NCBI RefSeq assembly: GCF_003985155.1
Contig: NZ_ML133687.1
Span: forward strand, 186,001 to 250,000
Reading direction: 5' to 3'
DNA length: 64,000 nt
From: Rhizobium vallis
GTDB taxonomy: Bacteria; Pseudomonadota; Alphaproteobacteria; Rhizobiales; Rhizobiaceae
A program made the position numbers and the translations under genes. Below, piece after piece: positions 27,968 to 37,097 of this stretch (positions are counted from its first letter, which is position 1; every line of letters begins with the position of its first letter). Under the pieces are notes generated by a model. It saw nothing but the letters and a program-made list of their open reading frames with translations, was not told where the DNA came from and did not search any database.

Positions 27968-29004
27968 GCGGCCGCCGAAGCGTCGCCTTCCTTCTCCTTC
28001 AGTTCGATCTGGCCTGAGTTGGCCAGACGAATCGCCTCCTGCGCCACGGCGCGCCGCGCGATGGCAATCTCGCGCGGATTGGTGCCGCCCATGCCGCTCT
28101 GCAGATCCGATTCGATCATGCGGCGCTGGCGCGGACTGATGGCGGAGAGAACCGATTCGCGGATCTCGGCAGGCGCGCCGCGCAGCGCGACGGTGAGTAC
28201 ATCCGTCGAGATGTCGTTGAGCAGCATGACGCGGCTGCGCTGCGGCATGTACATGAGATCCTCGAAGAGGAAGATCTTCGGGCGGACCTTGTTGACCGAT
28301 TCGCGGCTGATCGATTCGAGCGAGGTGAGCAGCGTATCGACCTGCGGCTTGTCGAGCTCGTTCATGAGGTCGGCGACCTTCGTCGAGCCGGCCGCATTGC
28401 GCTCTGCCTCGACTTCGGCAAGCAGCGTCATGACCTGGTTCTCGATGATCTGCGCCGCTTTCGGGCTGACGGTCTTCATGTTGACCGTGCGGTTCATGAT
28501 GTCGGCGCGACGGTTGTCGGGAAGCTGCAGCAGCACCTTGGCGCCGAAGGAGGAGGGCATCATCGACAGAATATAAGCGACGGTCTGCGGGTGTTCGCGC
28601 AGCAGGAACTGGGCGACGAACGTCGGCTCTGCCTCGCTGAGGCGATCCCAGATCGATGTCTCGTAGGCCTGGAATGCGGTGCGGCGGCCGAGCAGGCTGT
28701 CGACCTCGTCAGGCGTCAGGCCCTCTTCCAGAATGGCTTCGATCGCTTTGGCGTTGTCCATCAGGCCGGCGCCCTCGGTGAAGAGGTCTTCGAACTCGCC
28801 GACAAGCGAAAGGAGCTCGTCCGGCGGAATGGCGCGCAACGACTGAGCCGATGAGATAATGGTCTGCAGTTCGGCCTGGGTGAAATATTTCAACAGCCGG
28901 CCGGCGACTCCTTTTCCCATCGCGAGAAGAACAGCCGCCGCCTTTTCAGCCTGGGTCAACGGTTTCCCGGCTAGCGCGCCGCCGAAATCGTCAAAGTCCA
29001 TCAT
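27964..29004 (-). CDS. fliG: Flagellar motor switch protein FliG
   Basis: 346 residues. FliG-N, middle (EHPQTVAYILSMMPSSFGAKVLLQLP) and C-terminal domains; the C-terminal torque helix contains charged residues (LFEDLMYMPQRSRVMLLNDI). It links the MS ring to the C ring and contacts MotA. Start ATG ATG with GGAGAGG upstream. Read with motA-fliM-fliN; the C terminus ends in an Ala-rich tail beyond the usual length. Confidence 0.96.
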   Translation of the reverse strand: MMDFDDFGGALAGKPLTQAEKAAAVLLAMGKGVAGRLLKYFTQAELQTIISSAQSLRAIPPDELLSLVGEFEDLFTEGAGLMDNAKAIEAILEEGLTPDEVDSLLGRRTAFQAYETSIWDRLSEAEPTFVAQFLLREHPQTVAYILSMMPSSFGAKVLLQLPDNRRADIMNRTVNMKTVSPKAAQIIENQVMTLLAEVEAERNAAGSTKVADLMNELDKPQVDTLLTSLESISRESVNKVRPKIFLFEDLMYMPQRSRVMLLNDISTDVLTVALRGAPAEIRESVLSAISPRQRRMIESDLQSGMGGTNPREIAIARRAVAQEAIRLANSGQIELKEKEGDASAAA

Positions 29005-29032
29005 GGTCTAACCTCTCCGTCCCACACAGGGA

Positions 29033-29632
29033 TCAGGCTTTTTTCGTACTCAAAACTTCTATCAGTTTCACACCGAATCGGGTGTCGTCGTTATCAAGCA
29101 CCGTAATCTCGCCGCGTGCAATCCTGCGGCCGTTCACCATGATTTCGACCGGTTCACCGATCTTCTTGTCGAGGGCGATCGTCGCCCCTTCATTCAGGTT
29201 CATCAGGCCGGAGACCTGCATGCGGCTGGTGCCGAGCATGATCTGAACATCGATCGGGATATCCATGATCAGGTCGAGGTTGGAGGTCAGCGCGCTGCCG
29301 AGCGGAGCCGGCGAGGCGTCGAAGGAAGCGCTGTCGCCGAAATCCATGCCTGCGGCGGGGCTCGCAGTGCCGCCGAAATCGCCGCCGCCGAATTCACCCC
29401 CGAAATCGTCGCTGCCGAAAGGGGTTTCCGAAGCCTCGCCGCCGAAGGGCGACAGATCGGTTCCCGCTGCGAAGGGGTCGTCCTGCACGTCGCCGCCAAA
29501 CTGCGACAGGTCGCCGTGGGAATCCTTCTTCAGGACGCCGCGCAGATCGTCGATCGCCTGGTCGAGATCGGCCTCGCTGCCTGGAACGTCCAGGGGGAAG
29601 TCACTGTTCTGCTGTGTTTTCTTCGTAGCCAT
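29033..29632 (-). CDS. fliN: Flagellar motor switch protein FliN
   Basis: 199 residues, longer than the approximately 140 of enteric FliN. The C-terminal SpoA domain (about 115-195: [20 protein letters not shown]) is canonical. The extra N-terminal half is acidic and Gly/Phe-rich with repeated [18 protein letters not shown] units, probably disordered. It forms the lower C ring with FliM. ATG start. Between fliM (65 nt) and fliG (28 nt). Confidence 0.93.
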   Translation of the reverse strand: MATKKTQQNSDFPLDVPGSEADLDQAIDDLRGVLKKDSHGDLSQFGGDVQDDPFAAGTDLSPFGGEASETPFGSDDFGGEFGGGDFGGTASPAAGMDFGDSASFDASPAPLGSALTSNLDLIMDIPIDVQIMLGTSRMQVSGLMNLNEGATIALDKKIGEPVEIMVNGRRIARGEITVLDNDDTRFGVKLIEVLSTKKA

Positions 29633-29697
29633 GAAATCACTATTCCAGTTGAAACTTGCCTCAAACTGCCTTTGCAGCCCAAAAGCCAGAGAACCGA

Positions 29698-30648
29698 TTA
29701 ATTCATTAAATGACGGATGAGCTCGTCATCCGAGTTCATCGTATCCTTGACGCGGACCATGTAGTTTTCACCTGAACGCCCGAACTCGCACACATACAAT
29801 TCCTTGCTGTTGGCGCTGACTTCGACGCGCACGTCGCCGCCGTCGCGGAACGGAATGACGTCGCCGACCATCAGCTTCGATATCGTGCGCAGAGTCAGGT
29901 CCTGCAGCCTGATCTTGGCTTCCAGCGTGACATGAGAGCGGCGGACCTGGTCGCCGAGCTGTTCGGTCCATTCCTGCGATTTGCCGCCGGCCTGGCGCTT
30001 CGGTTTCGGCGGCGTCACCGTGGTCTTGAGCAGCGCCGTCTGCGGAATGATCAGGGAGAATTCCGAAACGATGCCGGCAAGCGTGATCGACATGTTGATG
30101 GCGGCGGCGAATTCGTCCGGACGGTCTTCCGGCGGCTTGGCGCGCGCGTCATGGGCATGCGGGGCCGTAAGGCTCGGTTCGAAACCGCCAGGCGCGTTGA
30201 CGGCCGAGCGCAGTACCTTGGCGATCTTGTCGAAGACCATGACCGCCAGGTCGAGTTCGATGATCGACAGCAGCCGATCGGCCGGCTCCTCGATCGTATC
30301 GGCCGTGGCGCCGAGCAGATGCTCCATCAGCGTGATGACGAAACCGTTGCCGCAGGCGACGGTAATGTTCTGCGACCAGTTGCGCAGCGTCGCATCGACG
30401 AGCGTGACGTTCGGGCTGAGGTCGTCGATCAGGTGGTTCTTGTAGCCGATCTCGCAGCCGACATAGTTGACCGTCACGTCGAGCCCGGTTTCGCTCTTGA
30501 TGACGTCGGGAAAGAATTCGCTGTAGATATCGCCGAAGGAACTGCAGATCTTGGCGACCCTGCCTCTGTCGCCGAGCCCGCCCGTCAGCTTGGCGAGAAG
30601 GGCTGGATCCATAGCCGGTTTGTCATGCGAAGCATTGCTCATAGTCAT
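29698..30648 (-). CDS. fliM: Flagellar motor switch protein FliM
   Basis: 316 residues. Central CheC-like domain (about 40-230) and C-terminal SpoA domain ([20 protein letters not shown]). The enteric N-terminal CheY-binding signature EIDALL is not clearly present; [12 protein letters not shown] occupies its place. The ATG directly follows the motA stop (TAAATG), implying coupled translation. It binds CheY2-P and sets motor speed in rhizobia. Confidence 0.9.
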   Translation of the reverse strand: MTMSNASHDKPAMDPALLAKLTGGLGDRGRVAKICSSFGDIYSEFFPDVIKSETGLDVTVNYVGCEIGYKNHLIDDLSPNVTLVDATLRNWSQNITVACGNGFVITLMEHLLGATADTIEEPADRLLSIIELDLAVMVFDKIAKVLRSAVNAPGGFEPSLTAPHAHDARAKPPEDRPDEFAAAINMSITLAGIVSEFSLIIPQTALLKTTVTPPKPKRQAGGKSQEWTEQLGDQVRRSHVTLEAKIRLQDLTLRTISKLMVGDVIPFRDGGDVRVEVSANSKELYVCEFGRSGENYMVRVKDTMNSDDELIRHLMN

Positions 30649-31521
30649 TTAAGCCGCCTTGTTTTCGCCGCCTGGGTTCATCATTTCCTGCTCGACCGCA
30701 TCGATGGAGGGACGCTCGTAAGCCGAGATCGTCTTGCGGCCGTATTCGAGAGCGACCTGCGGCACCGACCCGTTCATATAGGCAAGCAGCGTCTGCTTGA
30801 CGATGACGTAAAGGCGGTGCTGCTTGCCACGCACGACCTTGATCTGGGAGACCAGCGGCGAGCAGACGCAGTAGGACAAGAGAATGCCGAGGAAGGTGCC
30901 GACGAGCGCCGAGCCGATCAGGTGGCCGAGCACCTCGGGCGAATCGTTGATGTGAGCCATCGCCTTGATGACGCCGAGAACGGCCGCGACGATACCGATC
31001 GCCGGGAAGGAATCGCCCATGATCTGGATCGCATGGTAGGGCTTCATCTTGTCGTGCATGATGGTGTTGAGCTCTTCGTCCATCAGCGCTTCGATCTCGT
31101 GGCTGCGGGCGTTGCCGATGATGATCAAGCGAACGTAGTCGCAGATGAACGCCGTCAGTTCCTTGTTCTTCAGAACGGTCGGAGCCAACTGAAAGATGGT
31201 CGATTCGGCCGGGTTGTCGATATGGGCTTCGATTTCGTTTCGTGACTTGGTGCGCAGGTCGCGCATCAGCGAATAGAGCACGCCGAGCGTATCGAGGTAG
31301 TTGCGTTCCTTCGGCACGGCATGCTTGAAGGCTTCGCCGAGCGCCTTGCCGGAGTCCTTCACCACCTTCATCGGGTTTGCCATGATGAAGCTGCCGAGGC
31401 CGGCGCCGCCGATGATGAGAAATTCGAAGGGCTGGAACAGCGCGTTCACTTCGCCGCCCATCGCCATGAAGCTGCCGACGATGCAGCCGCAGACAACAAT
31501 AAATCCGATAATAATATTCAT
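30649..31521 (-). CDS. motA: Flagellar stator protein MotA
   Basis: 290 residues, four membrane helices (first [17 protein letters not shown]; last two in [16 protein letters not shown] and [15 protein letters not shown]) and a large cytoplasmic loop (about 60-165) that interacts with FliG. Proton channel partner of MotB. First gene of the leftward motor operon, 40 nt after its promoter-like motif. Confidence 0.96.
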   Translation of the reverse strand: MNIIIGFIVVCGCIVGSFMAMGGEVNALFQPFEFLIIGGAGLGSFIMANPMKVVKDSGKALGEAFKHAVPKERNYLDTLGVLYSLMRDLRTKSRNEIEAHIDNPAESTIFQLAPTVLKNKELTAFICDYVRLIIIGNARSHEIEALMDEELNTIMHDKMKPYHAIQIMGDSFPAIGIVAAVLGVIKAMAHINDSPEVLGHLIGSALVGTFLGILLSYCVCSPLVSQIKVVRGKQHRLYVIVKQTLLAYMNGSVPQVALEYGRKTISAYERPSIDAVEQEMMNPGGENKAA

Positions 31522-31560
31522 CGTCAGCCCAATCTGAACGTTGCTTTTCCCTGAGACGGA

Positions 31561-31582
31561 TAGGGTTTCTGCCTTGCGTGAG
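31561..31582 (-). promoter_or_regulatory. Flagellar promoter-like motif upstream of motA
   Basis: On the minus strand CTCACGCAAG, 10 nt, then TA. A full consensus match, about 40 nt before the motA start and close to the divergent flgF copy. Confidence 0.7.
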
Positions 31583-31624
31583 GCTGATGAAATGGCCGGT
31601 CGCGGGCTATTTGCGTGTGCCAGC

Positions 31625-31646
31625 TTCGCGCAAGCATCTGCCGTCA
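31625..31646 (+). promoter_or_regulatory. Flagellar promoter-like motif upstream of flgF
   Basis: TTCGCGCAAG, 10 nt, then CA in place of TA. It lies 130 nt before the flgF start, divergent from the motA copy 43 bp away. Confidence 0.6.
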
Positions 31647-31775
31647 GGCTAAAGGAGACGAATGGGTGTGCTCACCCTTTTCTGAGATGCCGCCTCAGCG
31701 AAATTCCGGCCGAACCAGACAGACGACGCCCGGCTTTTCGTTCCGTTCATCGCCAAATGCTTGGAGTTTACCGAC

Positions 31776-32510
31776 ATGCAATCCGGTCTTTATGTTTCTC
31801 TGTCGTCGCAGATGGCTCTGGAAAAGCGCCTGAACACCATCGCGGACAACATGGCGAACGTGAACACGACCGGTTTCCGCGCTACTGAGGTGAAGTTCGA
31901 CGAGATGGTGGCGAACACCAAGAACAAGCTGAACACCAAGGTCGCCTTCGTTTCCCAGGGCAACGACTATCTGAACGAGCAGAATGGCGAACTTCAGCAC
32001 ACCGGCAACATGCTCGATTTCGCCATCAAGGGCGATGCCTGGTTTTCGCTCGATACGCCGGCCGGCCGCGTTCTGACGCGGGACGGCCGCTTCACGATGA
32101 GGGATACCGGCGAGCTCGTCTCGATCAGGGGATATCCCGTGCTCGATGCCGGCGGCTCGCCGATCCAGCTCAACACGAAGGGCGGCGAGCCGGCCGTCGG
32201 CACCGACGGCATCATTTATCAGGACAAACGCCAGGTCGCTTCGCTCGGCCTGTTCGAGGCTGATGTCAGCAAGGGTTACCTGCGCTACGAGAACAGCGGC
32301 ATCATGACCACCGAGCAGCCGCGCGCCGTTGTCGACCGATTCAATGTCGGCGTCGAGCAGGGTTATCTCGAAAACTCCAACGTCAATGCGATGCGCGAGA
32401 TCACTCAGCTGATCGAAGTCAACCGCGCCTTCGAAAGCGTCTCCTCGCTGATGCGCGACAGCGAAGATTCGTTCAAGGAAGCCGTCCAGACGCTCGGGGG
32501 CAGCCGCTAG
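31776..32510 (+). CDS. flgF: Flagellar proximal rod protein FlgF
   Basis: 244 residues of the rod/hook family: N-terminal MQSGLYVSLSSQMALEKRLN then ANVNTTGFRA, and C-terminal SNVNAMREITQLIEVNRAFE. ATG with GGAG nine nt upstream; the TTG frame five codons earlier is rejected. First gene of flgF-fliI-orf. Confidence 0.92.
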   Translation: MQSGLYVSLSSQMALEKRLNTIADNMANVNTTGFRATEVKFDEMVANTKNKLNTKVAFVSQGNDYLNEQNGELQHTGNMLDFAIKGDAWFSLDTPAGRVLTRDGRFTMRDTGELVSIRGYPVLDAGGSPIQLNTKGGEPAVGTDGIIYQDKRQVASLGLFEADVSKGYLRYENSGIMTTEQPRAVVDRFNVGVEQGYLENSNVNAMREITQLIEVNRAFESVSSLMRDSEDSFKEAVQTLGGSR

Positions 32511-32525
32511 GCGAAAGTTTGAAGC

Positions 32526-33923
32526 ATGAGCACCACGCTGCTGTCCGAAAATAACCTTTCCCCGAAGCTGGCGCACCTGGCGGACCTCGTCGACCGATAT
32601 GTCTCGCCGGAGTTTGCCGTTGCCCATGGCGGTCGCGTGCAGACCATCGCCGCCGGTCACTACACCGTCCACGGCCTCTCCCGCCACGTTCGCCTCGGAG
32701 AGTTCGTGGCTCATAAATCGGCCACCGGCATCCATCTCGGCGAGGTCGTACGCGTCGAACCGGAATTGATCTATGTTTGCCCGATCGAGCCGGGCGAGCC
32801 GATCGGCATCCACGATACGGTCATCCGCAAGGGCGCCTTCCGCATTTCACCGTCGGATAGCTGGTGCGGGCGCACCCTCAACTCGCTCTGCGAGCCGATC
32901 GACGGGCTGGGTCCGATCACCGAGGGGCTCGATCGCCGCTCGATTTCAAATACCGCGCCGCCGTCGATGACCCGCAAGCGGGTCGAGACCGGCTTCAAGA
33001 CAGGCGTACGGGCGATCGACATCTTCTCGCCGCTGTGCCTTGGGCAGCGCCTCGGCATTTTCGCCGGTTCCGGCGTCGGCAAGTCGACGCTGTTGTCGAT
33101 GCTCGCCCGGGCCGATGCCTTCGACAAGGTGGTGATCGCGCTCGTCGGCGAACGCGGCCGCGAGGTGCGCGAATTCATCGAGGATACGCTCGGCAGCAAT
33201 ATGAAAAAGGCGATTGCCGTCGTCGCCACCAGCGACGAGAGCCCGATGCTGCGCAAGATGGCGCCGCTGACGGCCGTCACCATCGCCGAGCATTTCCGCG
33301 ACAAGGGCGAAAACGTCCTCTTCATCGTCGACAGCGTCACGCGTTTTGCCCATGCGATCCGCGAAGTGGCGACCGCTTCCGGCGAGCCGCCGATCGCCCG
33401 CGGTTATCCCGCTTCCGTCTTCACCGAACTGCCGCGCCTTCTGGAACGCGCAGGTCCCGGTCCCGAGGGCGCCGGCACCATCACGGCGATCATCTCGATC
33501 CTCGTCGATGGCGACAACCACAACGACCCGATCGCCGATTCGACGCGCGGCATCCTCGACGGTCATATCGTCCTGCAGCGGAGTCTTGCCGAAGAAGGGC
33601 GCTACCCGCCGATCGATCCGCTCGCGTCGATCTCGCGTCTTGCCCGCAAGGCCTGGACGCCGGACCAGGAAAAGCTGGTGTCTCGGCTGAAGGTGCTGAT
33701 CCATCGCTTCGAAGAGACGCGCGACCTGCGCATGATCGGTGGTTACCGCCAAGGCGCCGATCCCGATCTCGACATGGCGATCAAGCAGGTGCCGATCATT
33801 TACGACGTCCTGAAGCAGTCGCCGGGCGATCGCGACTCGCCTGATGCCTTTGCCGATCTCGCCGGCGCGCTCAAAGCCGCAGCCGGTATGGGCAATCAGG
33901 GCGGACCCATCCAGAGGAGATAG
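32526..33923 (+). CDS. fliI: Flagellar export ATPase FliI
   Basis: 465 residues. Walker A near residue 180 (FAGSGVGKSTLL), Walker B (NVLFIVDSVTRFAH) and the export-ATPase region ERAGPGPEGAGTITA. It energises unfolding and delivery of export substrates with FliH and FliJ. ATG start 15 nt after flgF. Confidence 0.97.
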   Translation: MSTTLLSENNLSPKLAHLADLVDRYVSPEFAVAHGGRVQTIAAGHYTVHGLSRHVRLGEFVAHKSATGIHLGEVVRVEPELIYVCPIEPGEPIGIHDTVIRKGAFRISPSDSWCGRTLNSLCEPIDGLGPITEGLDRRSISNTAPPSMTRKRVETGFKTGVRAIDIFSPLCLGQRLGIFAGSGVGKSTLLSMLARADAFDKVVIALVGERGREVREFIEDTLGSNMKKAIAVVATSDESPMLRKMAPLTAVTIAEHFRDKGENVLFIVDSVTRFAHAIREVATASGEPPIARGYPASVFTELPRLLERAGPGPEGAGTITAIISILVDGDNHNDPIADSTRGILDGHIVLQRSLAEEGRYPPIDPLASISRLARKAWTPDQEKLVSRLKVLIHRFEETRDLRMIGGYRQGADPDLDMAIKQVPIIYDVLKQSPGDRDSPDAFADLAGALKAAAGMGNQGGPIQRR

Positions 33924-33925
33924 AC

Positions 33926-34468
33926 GTGGCTGAATTCGACGACGAACGCATCGCTTCCTTGAAGCAGCGCAAGAAGACCGCCATGCTGGATCGGTTTCTG
34001 ACCTTCGCTGGCCTGGCGCTTGCCGGCGCCTCCGCCTTCTTCCCCTGGTACGTCTTCTTCAACGAGGACAAATTCGGCATCAATGTCGCCGCGAGCAGCA
34101 ATGCGCGCGAGCTGCCGGATTGGCCGGCCCGCAACGTCTTCAGTGTCTCGCCGCTTGCCATGGTCAACAAGAACGAGCCGGACAAGAAAGCCCCGCCGAT
34201 CGATCCGCTGACGACGGCGACGGTCTCCGACCTTGGCAAGGAACGCGATGGCCGCCCCATACAGGAGGATCAGCCTTTTCCCGGCAACTCTTCCTTCCGC
34301 CTGCTGCACGTCTCCAACGGCCGGGCGCTGATCGAAGACCCCTCGGGCATGTATGTGGTGCGCATCGGCTCGATCCTGCCCGACGAGAGCCGCCTTGCGG
34401 CACTCGAGCAGCGCGACGGCAAATGGGTGATCGTCACCTCCAAGGGCGATACCTACCAGAACAATTGA
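33926..34468 (+). CDS. Conserved hypothetical single-pass membrane protein
   Basis: 180 residues; family not recognised. One hydrophobic segment at about 22-45 (FLTFAGLALAGASAFFPWYVFF), then a long, Pro/Asp-rich, probably periplasmic region ending in a small beta-rich segment (GMYVVRIGSILPDESRLAAL). GTG start with GAGGAGAT upstream, 2 nt after fliI, so it is translated with fliI. Followed by a strong terminator. The conserved place in rhizobial motility clusters points to a flagellar role that cannot be named. Confidence 0.75.
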   Translation: MAEFDDERIASLKQRKKTAMLDRFLTFAGLALAGASAFFPWYVFFNEDKFGINVAASSNARELPDWPARNVFSVSPLAMVNKNEPDKKAPPIDPLTTATVSDLGKERDGRPIQEDQPFPGNSSFRLLHVSNGRALIEDPSGMYVVRIGSILPDESRLAALEQRDGKWVIVTSKGDTYQNN

Positions 34469-34485
34469 ACCTGTCCGCAAACGGT

Positions 34486-34527
34486 AACAGGGCTCCGCCG
34501 CGAACCGGCCGGAGCCCTGTTCTTTTG
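34486..34527 (+). terminator. Rho-independent terminator after flgF-fliI unit
   Basis: AACAGGGCTCCG/CGGAGCCCTGTT 12-bp stem (34486-34497/34510-34521) followed by CTTTTG. Confidence 0.88.
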
Positions 34528-34578
34528 ATAGCGACGGCCTTCGCTGAAAAGCGTCTTGAAGCCTGAATTCCCGTAAGT

Positions 34579-34600
34579 CCCACGCAAGATTACCGCACTA
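34579..34600 (+). promoter_or_regulatory. Flagellar promoter-like motif upstream of flgB
   Basis: CCCACGCAAG, 10 nt, then TA. One change from YTCRCGCAAG-N10-TA. It lies 31 nt before the flgB start and after the upstream terminator, marking a new transcription unit. Confidence 0.7.
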
Positions 34601-34630
34601 GGTTCGGGACAGTAAAAACGGAGAGTTCTC

Positions 34631-35023
34631 ATGCAACCGATCCAACTTTTCGACTTGGCTTCGCGACAGGCGGAATGGCTGACGATCCGTCAGCAGGTTG
34701 TTGCCGGCAACATCGCGAATGCCAACACCCCAAAGTTCCACGCCAAGGACGTCACGCCCTTTGACGCCGTGCTCGATAAGTCCGACATCACCATGGCCCG
34801 CACCAATCCGGCGCATCTGAGCGGCAATGATTTCAGCCAGAGCGGCGACATCGACGTCAAGGAGGCCGCACTCGACCAGGAAATCGGCGTCCAGGAATCC
34901 GGCAACACGGTCGGTTTGGCCGAGGAGCTCTCCAAGTCTGGCGATATCAAGCGCCAATACGATCTGAACACCTCGCTGGTCAGTTCCTTCAACCGCATGA
35001 TGTTGATGACCGTCAGGAAGTAA
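34631..35023 (+). CDS. flgB: Flagellar basal-body rod protein FlgB
   Basis: 130 residues. Starts [20 protein letters not shown] and has [16 protein letters not shown], the rod-protein N-terminal motif. It forms the proximal rod with FlgC and FlgF. First gene of the long flgB-fliP operon. Confidence 0.95.
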   Translation: MQPIQLFDLASRQAEWLTIRQQVVAGNIANANTPKFHAKDVTPFDAVLDKSDITMARTNPAHLSGNDFSQSGDIDVKEAALDQEIGVQESGNTVGLAEELSKSGDIKRQYDLNTSLVSSFNRMMLMTVRK

Positions 35024-35028
35024 AAGTC

Positions 35029-35445
35029 ATGGATCCGCTTTCAGCAGCAATGAAAATCGCCGGTTCGGGGCTCGAGGCGCAGTCGACGCGTCTGCGCATC
35101 GTCTCGGAAAACATCGCGAACGCCCGTTCGACCGGCGACACGCCCGGCGCCGACCCCTATCGCCGCAAGACGATCACCTTCGGCCAGCAGATGGACCGCA
35201 CGAGTGGCGTCGAAACCGTCAACGTTAAGAAGGTCGGCGTCGACGAAGGCGATTTCAGCACCGAATTCGACCCCAGCAATCCGGCTGCGAACGAAAAGGG
35301 TGTCGTCAAGCTGCCGAACGTCAACATTCTGGTCGAGATGGCCGACATGCGCGAAGCCAACCGCTCGTATGACGCCAACCTGCAGACCATCAAGCAGACC
35401 CGCGACCTCGTGTCGTCCACGATCGATCTTCTGAAGAGCCAATAA
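35029..35445 (+). CDS. flgC: Flagellar basal-body rod protein FlgC
   Basis: 138 residues: [20 protein letters not shown] at the N terminus and [20 protein letters not shown] at the C terminus, both coiled-coil helices of the rod family. Starts 5 nt after flgB. Confidence 0.95.
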   Translation: MDPLSAAMKIAGSGLEAQSTRLRIVSENIANARSTGDTPGADPYRRKTITFGQQMDRTSGVETVNVKKVGVDEGDFSTEFDPSNPAANEKGVVKLPNVNILVEMADMREANRSYDANLQTIKQTRDLVSSTIDLLKSQ

Positions 35446-35448
35446 TAA

Positions 35449-35790
35449 ATGATCAGCAGCGTCCAGAATGTCAGCAATCTTTCGATGACCCGTGCGCTCG
35501 GCGCCGTCGACACCGAAAATTCCGCCTCGTCGTCCGCCGCCACCATGCCGGGCACCGCCGGTGCCACGAATGGCCTGAGCTTCGCCTCCGTCATGGGCAA
35601 CATGGCGACCGACGCGGTCAACAGCCTGAAGGGCGCGGAAAGCATGTCCTTTGCCGGCATCAAGGGCACGGCGACGACGCGCGAAGTCGTCGATTCGATG
35701 CTCCAGGCCGAGCAGACGCTGCAGACCGCAATTGCCATCCGCGACAAGGTCGTCTCGGCCTTTCTCGAAGTCACCAAGATGCAGATGTAA
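35449..35790 (+). CDS. fliE: MS ring-rod junction protein FliE
   Basis: 113 residues, helical. The C terminus (VDSMLQAEQTLQTAIAIRDK then VSAFLEVTKMQM) is the FliE signature that resembles rod helices. It connects FliF and the export gate to the rod. Starts 3 nt after flgC. Confidence 0.95.
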   Translation: MISSVQNVSNLSMTRALGAVDTENSASSSAATMPGTAGATNGLSFASVMGNMATDAVNSLKGAESMSFAGIKGTATTREVVDSMLQAEQTLQTAIAIRDKVVSAFLEVTKMQM

Positions 35791-35809
35791 CTGATTTGAG
35801 GACGAACAC

Positions 35810-36598
35810 ATGAGAGCGCTCGCCATCGCAGCAACGGGCATGGATGCCCAGCAGACCAATCTGGAAGTTATCGCGAACAACATCGCGAACATCAATACGA
35901 CGGGCTTCAAGCGTGCCCGCGCCGAGTTCACTGACCTTCTCTACCAGACCGAACGTGCCAAGGGCGTTGCCAACCGCGCTAACCAGGCCGTCGTTCCGGA
36001 AGGCGCCAATATCGGCCTCGGCGTCCAGACCTCGGCTGTGCGCAACCTGCATCTCCAGGGCGAACTGACCCAAACCGGCAACGACCTTGACGTGGCGCTG
36101 ATCGGCAAGGGCTTCTTCCAGATCCAGTCGACCGATGGCACCACGCTCTATACCCGCGCCGGCGCCTTCAACAAGAACGACCAGGGGCAGCTCGTCACCA
36201 CAGACGGCTATGAAGTCCTTCCGGGCATCACCATCCCGCAGGGCTCCACCGAACTGACGATCAGCCGCTCCGGCCAGGTGAGCGCCAAGCTGCCCGGCCA
36301 GACCGATCCGACCACACTCGGCCAACTGACGCTTGCCGACTTCGTCAACGAGGCGGGTCTCCAGCCGATCGGCGACAACCTCTTCCAGCAGACCCCGGCA
36401 TCCGGCGACGCCGTCATCGGCAACCCTGATGAAGAAGGCTTCGCCTACATGAAGCAGGGTTACCTGGAATCCTCGAACGTCGACCCGGTGAAGGAAATCA
36501 CCGAGCTGATATCGGCCCAGCGTGCTTACGAAATGAATTCCAAGGTGATCACCACCGCTGATGAAATGGCCTCCATCGTCAGCAAGAACCTGAAGTAA
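35810..36598 (+). CDS. flgG: Flagellar distal rod protein FlgG
   Basis: 262 residues, the usual length. N-terminal [20 protein letters not shown] and [21 protein letters not shown]-terminal [20 protein letters not shown] then ITTADEMA. It forms the distal rod inside the P and L rings. Confidence 0.96.
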   Translation: MRALAIAATGMDAQQTNLEVIANNIANINTTGFKRARAEFTDLLYQTERAKGVANRANQAVVPEGANIGLGVQTSAVRNLHLQGELTQTGNDLDVALIGKGFFQIQSTDGTTLYTRAGAFNKNDQGQLVTTDGYEVLPGITIPQGSTELTISRSGQVSAKLPGQTDPTTLGQLTLADFVNEAGLQPIGDNLFQQTPASGDAVIGNPDEEGFAYMKQGYLESSNVDPVKEITELISAQRAYEMNSKVITTADEMASIVSKNLK

Positions 36599-36614
36599 AG
36601 GGAAGGGCCGAAAC

Positions 36615-37097
36615 ATGATGTTTTGCCGGGCAGGACGCATCTCAGGATGGGTGGCGGCAGCCACGATCGCAATCGCGGGCATCATTTTGCCCGCGGGCGC
36701 GGATGCCGGCATGGGTTATGCCGTCGTCCCGACGACGATCATCTACCCCGGCGACACATTGTCGGGCAGCCAGCTTCAGGAGGTCGAGGTCACCAACCCT
36801 AACCTTGCCGGAGATTATGCCAAATCGATTTCGCAGGTCGAAGGCCTGGTCTCCAAGCGCACGCTGCTGCCGGGCCGCACAATTGAGGTTTCCGCCTTGC
36901 GCGAACCCTATACGGTGACGCGCGGCTCCTCGATCCGCCTGGTCTTCTCTCTTGGCCCAATGACGATCTCTGCCGCCGGCTCGCCGCTTGAAGACGGTGC
37001 GACGGGGCAGCTCATCCGCGCGCGCAATATGGATTCCGGTGTCATCGTCAGCGGCACGGTGCTTGCGGACGGCACGGTCCATGTGAGGGCAAAATGA
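36615..37097 (+). CDS. flgA: P-ring assembly chaperone FlgA
   Basis: 160 residues with an N-terminal signal peptide (hydrophobic core WVAAATIAIAGIILPAGADA). SAF-type C-terminal domain (SIRLVFSLGPMTISAAGSP ... IIRARN-like stretch LIRARNMDSGVIVSGTV). It helps FlgI assemble in the periplasm. Shorter than enteric FlgA (about 220). The stop overlaps the flgI start. Confidence 0.92.
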   Translation: MMFCRAGRISGWVAAATIAIAGIILPAGADAGMGYAVVPTTIIYPGDTLSGSQLQEVEVTNPNLAGDYAKSISQVEGLVSKRTLLPGRTIEVSALREPYTVTRGSSIRLVFSLGPMTISAAGSPLEDGATGQLIRARNMDSGVIVSGTVLADGTVHVRAK

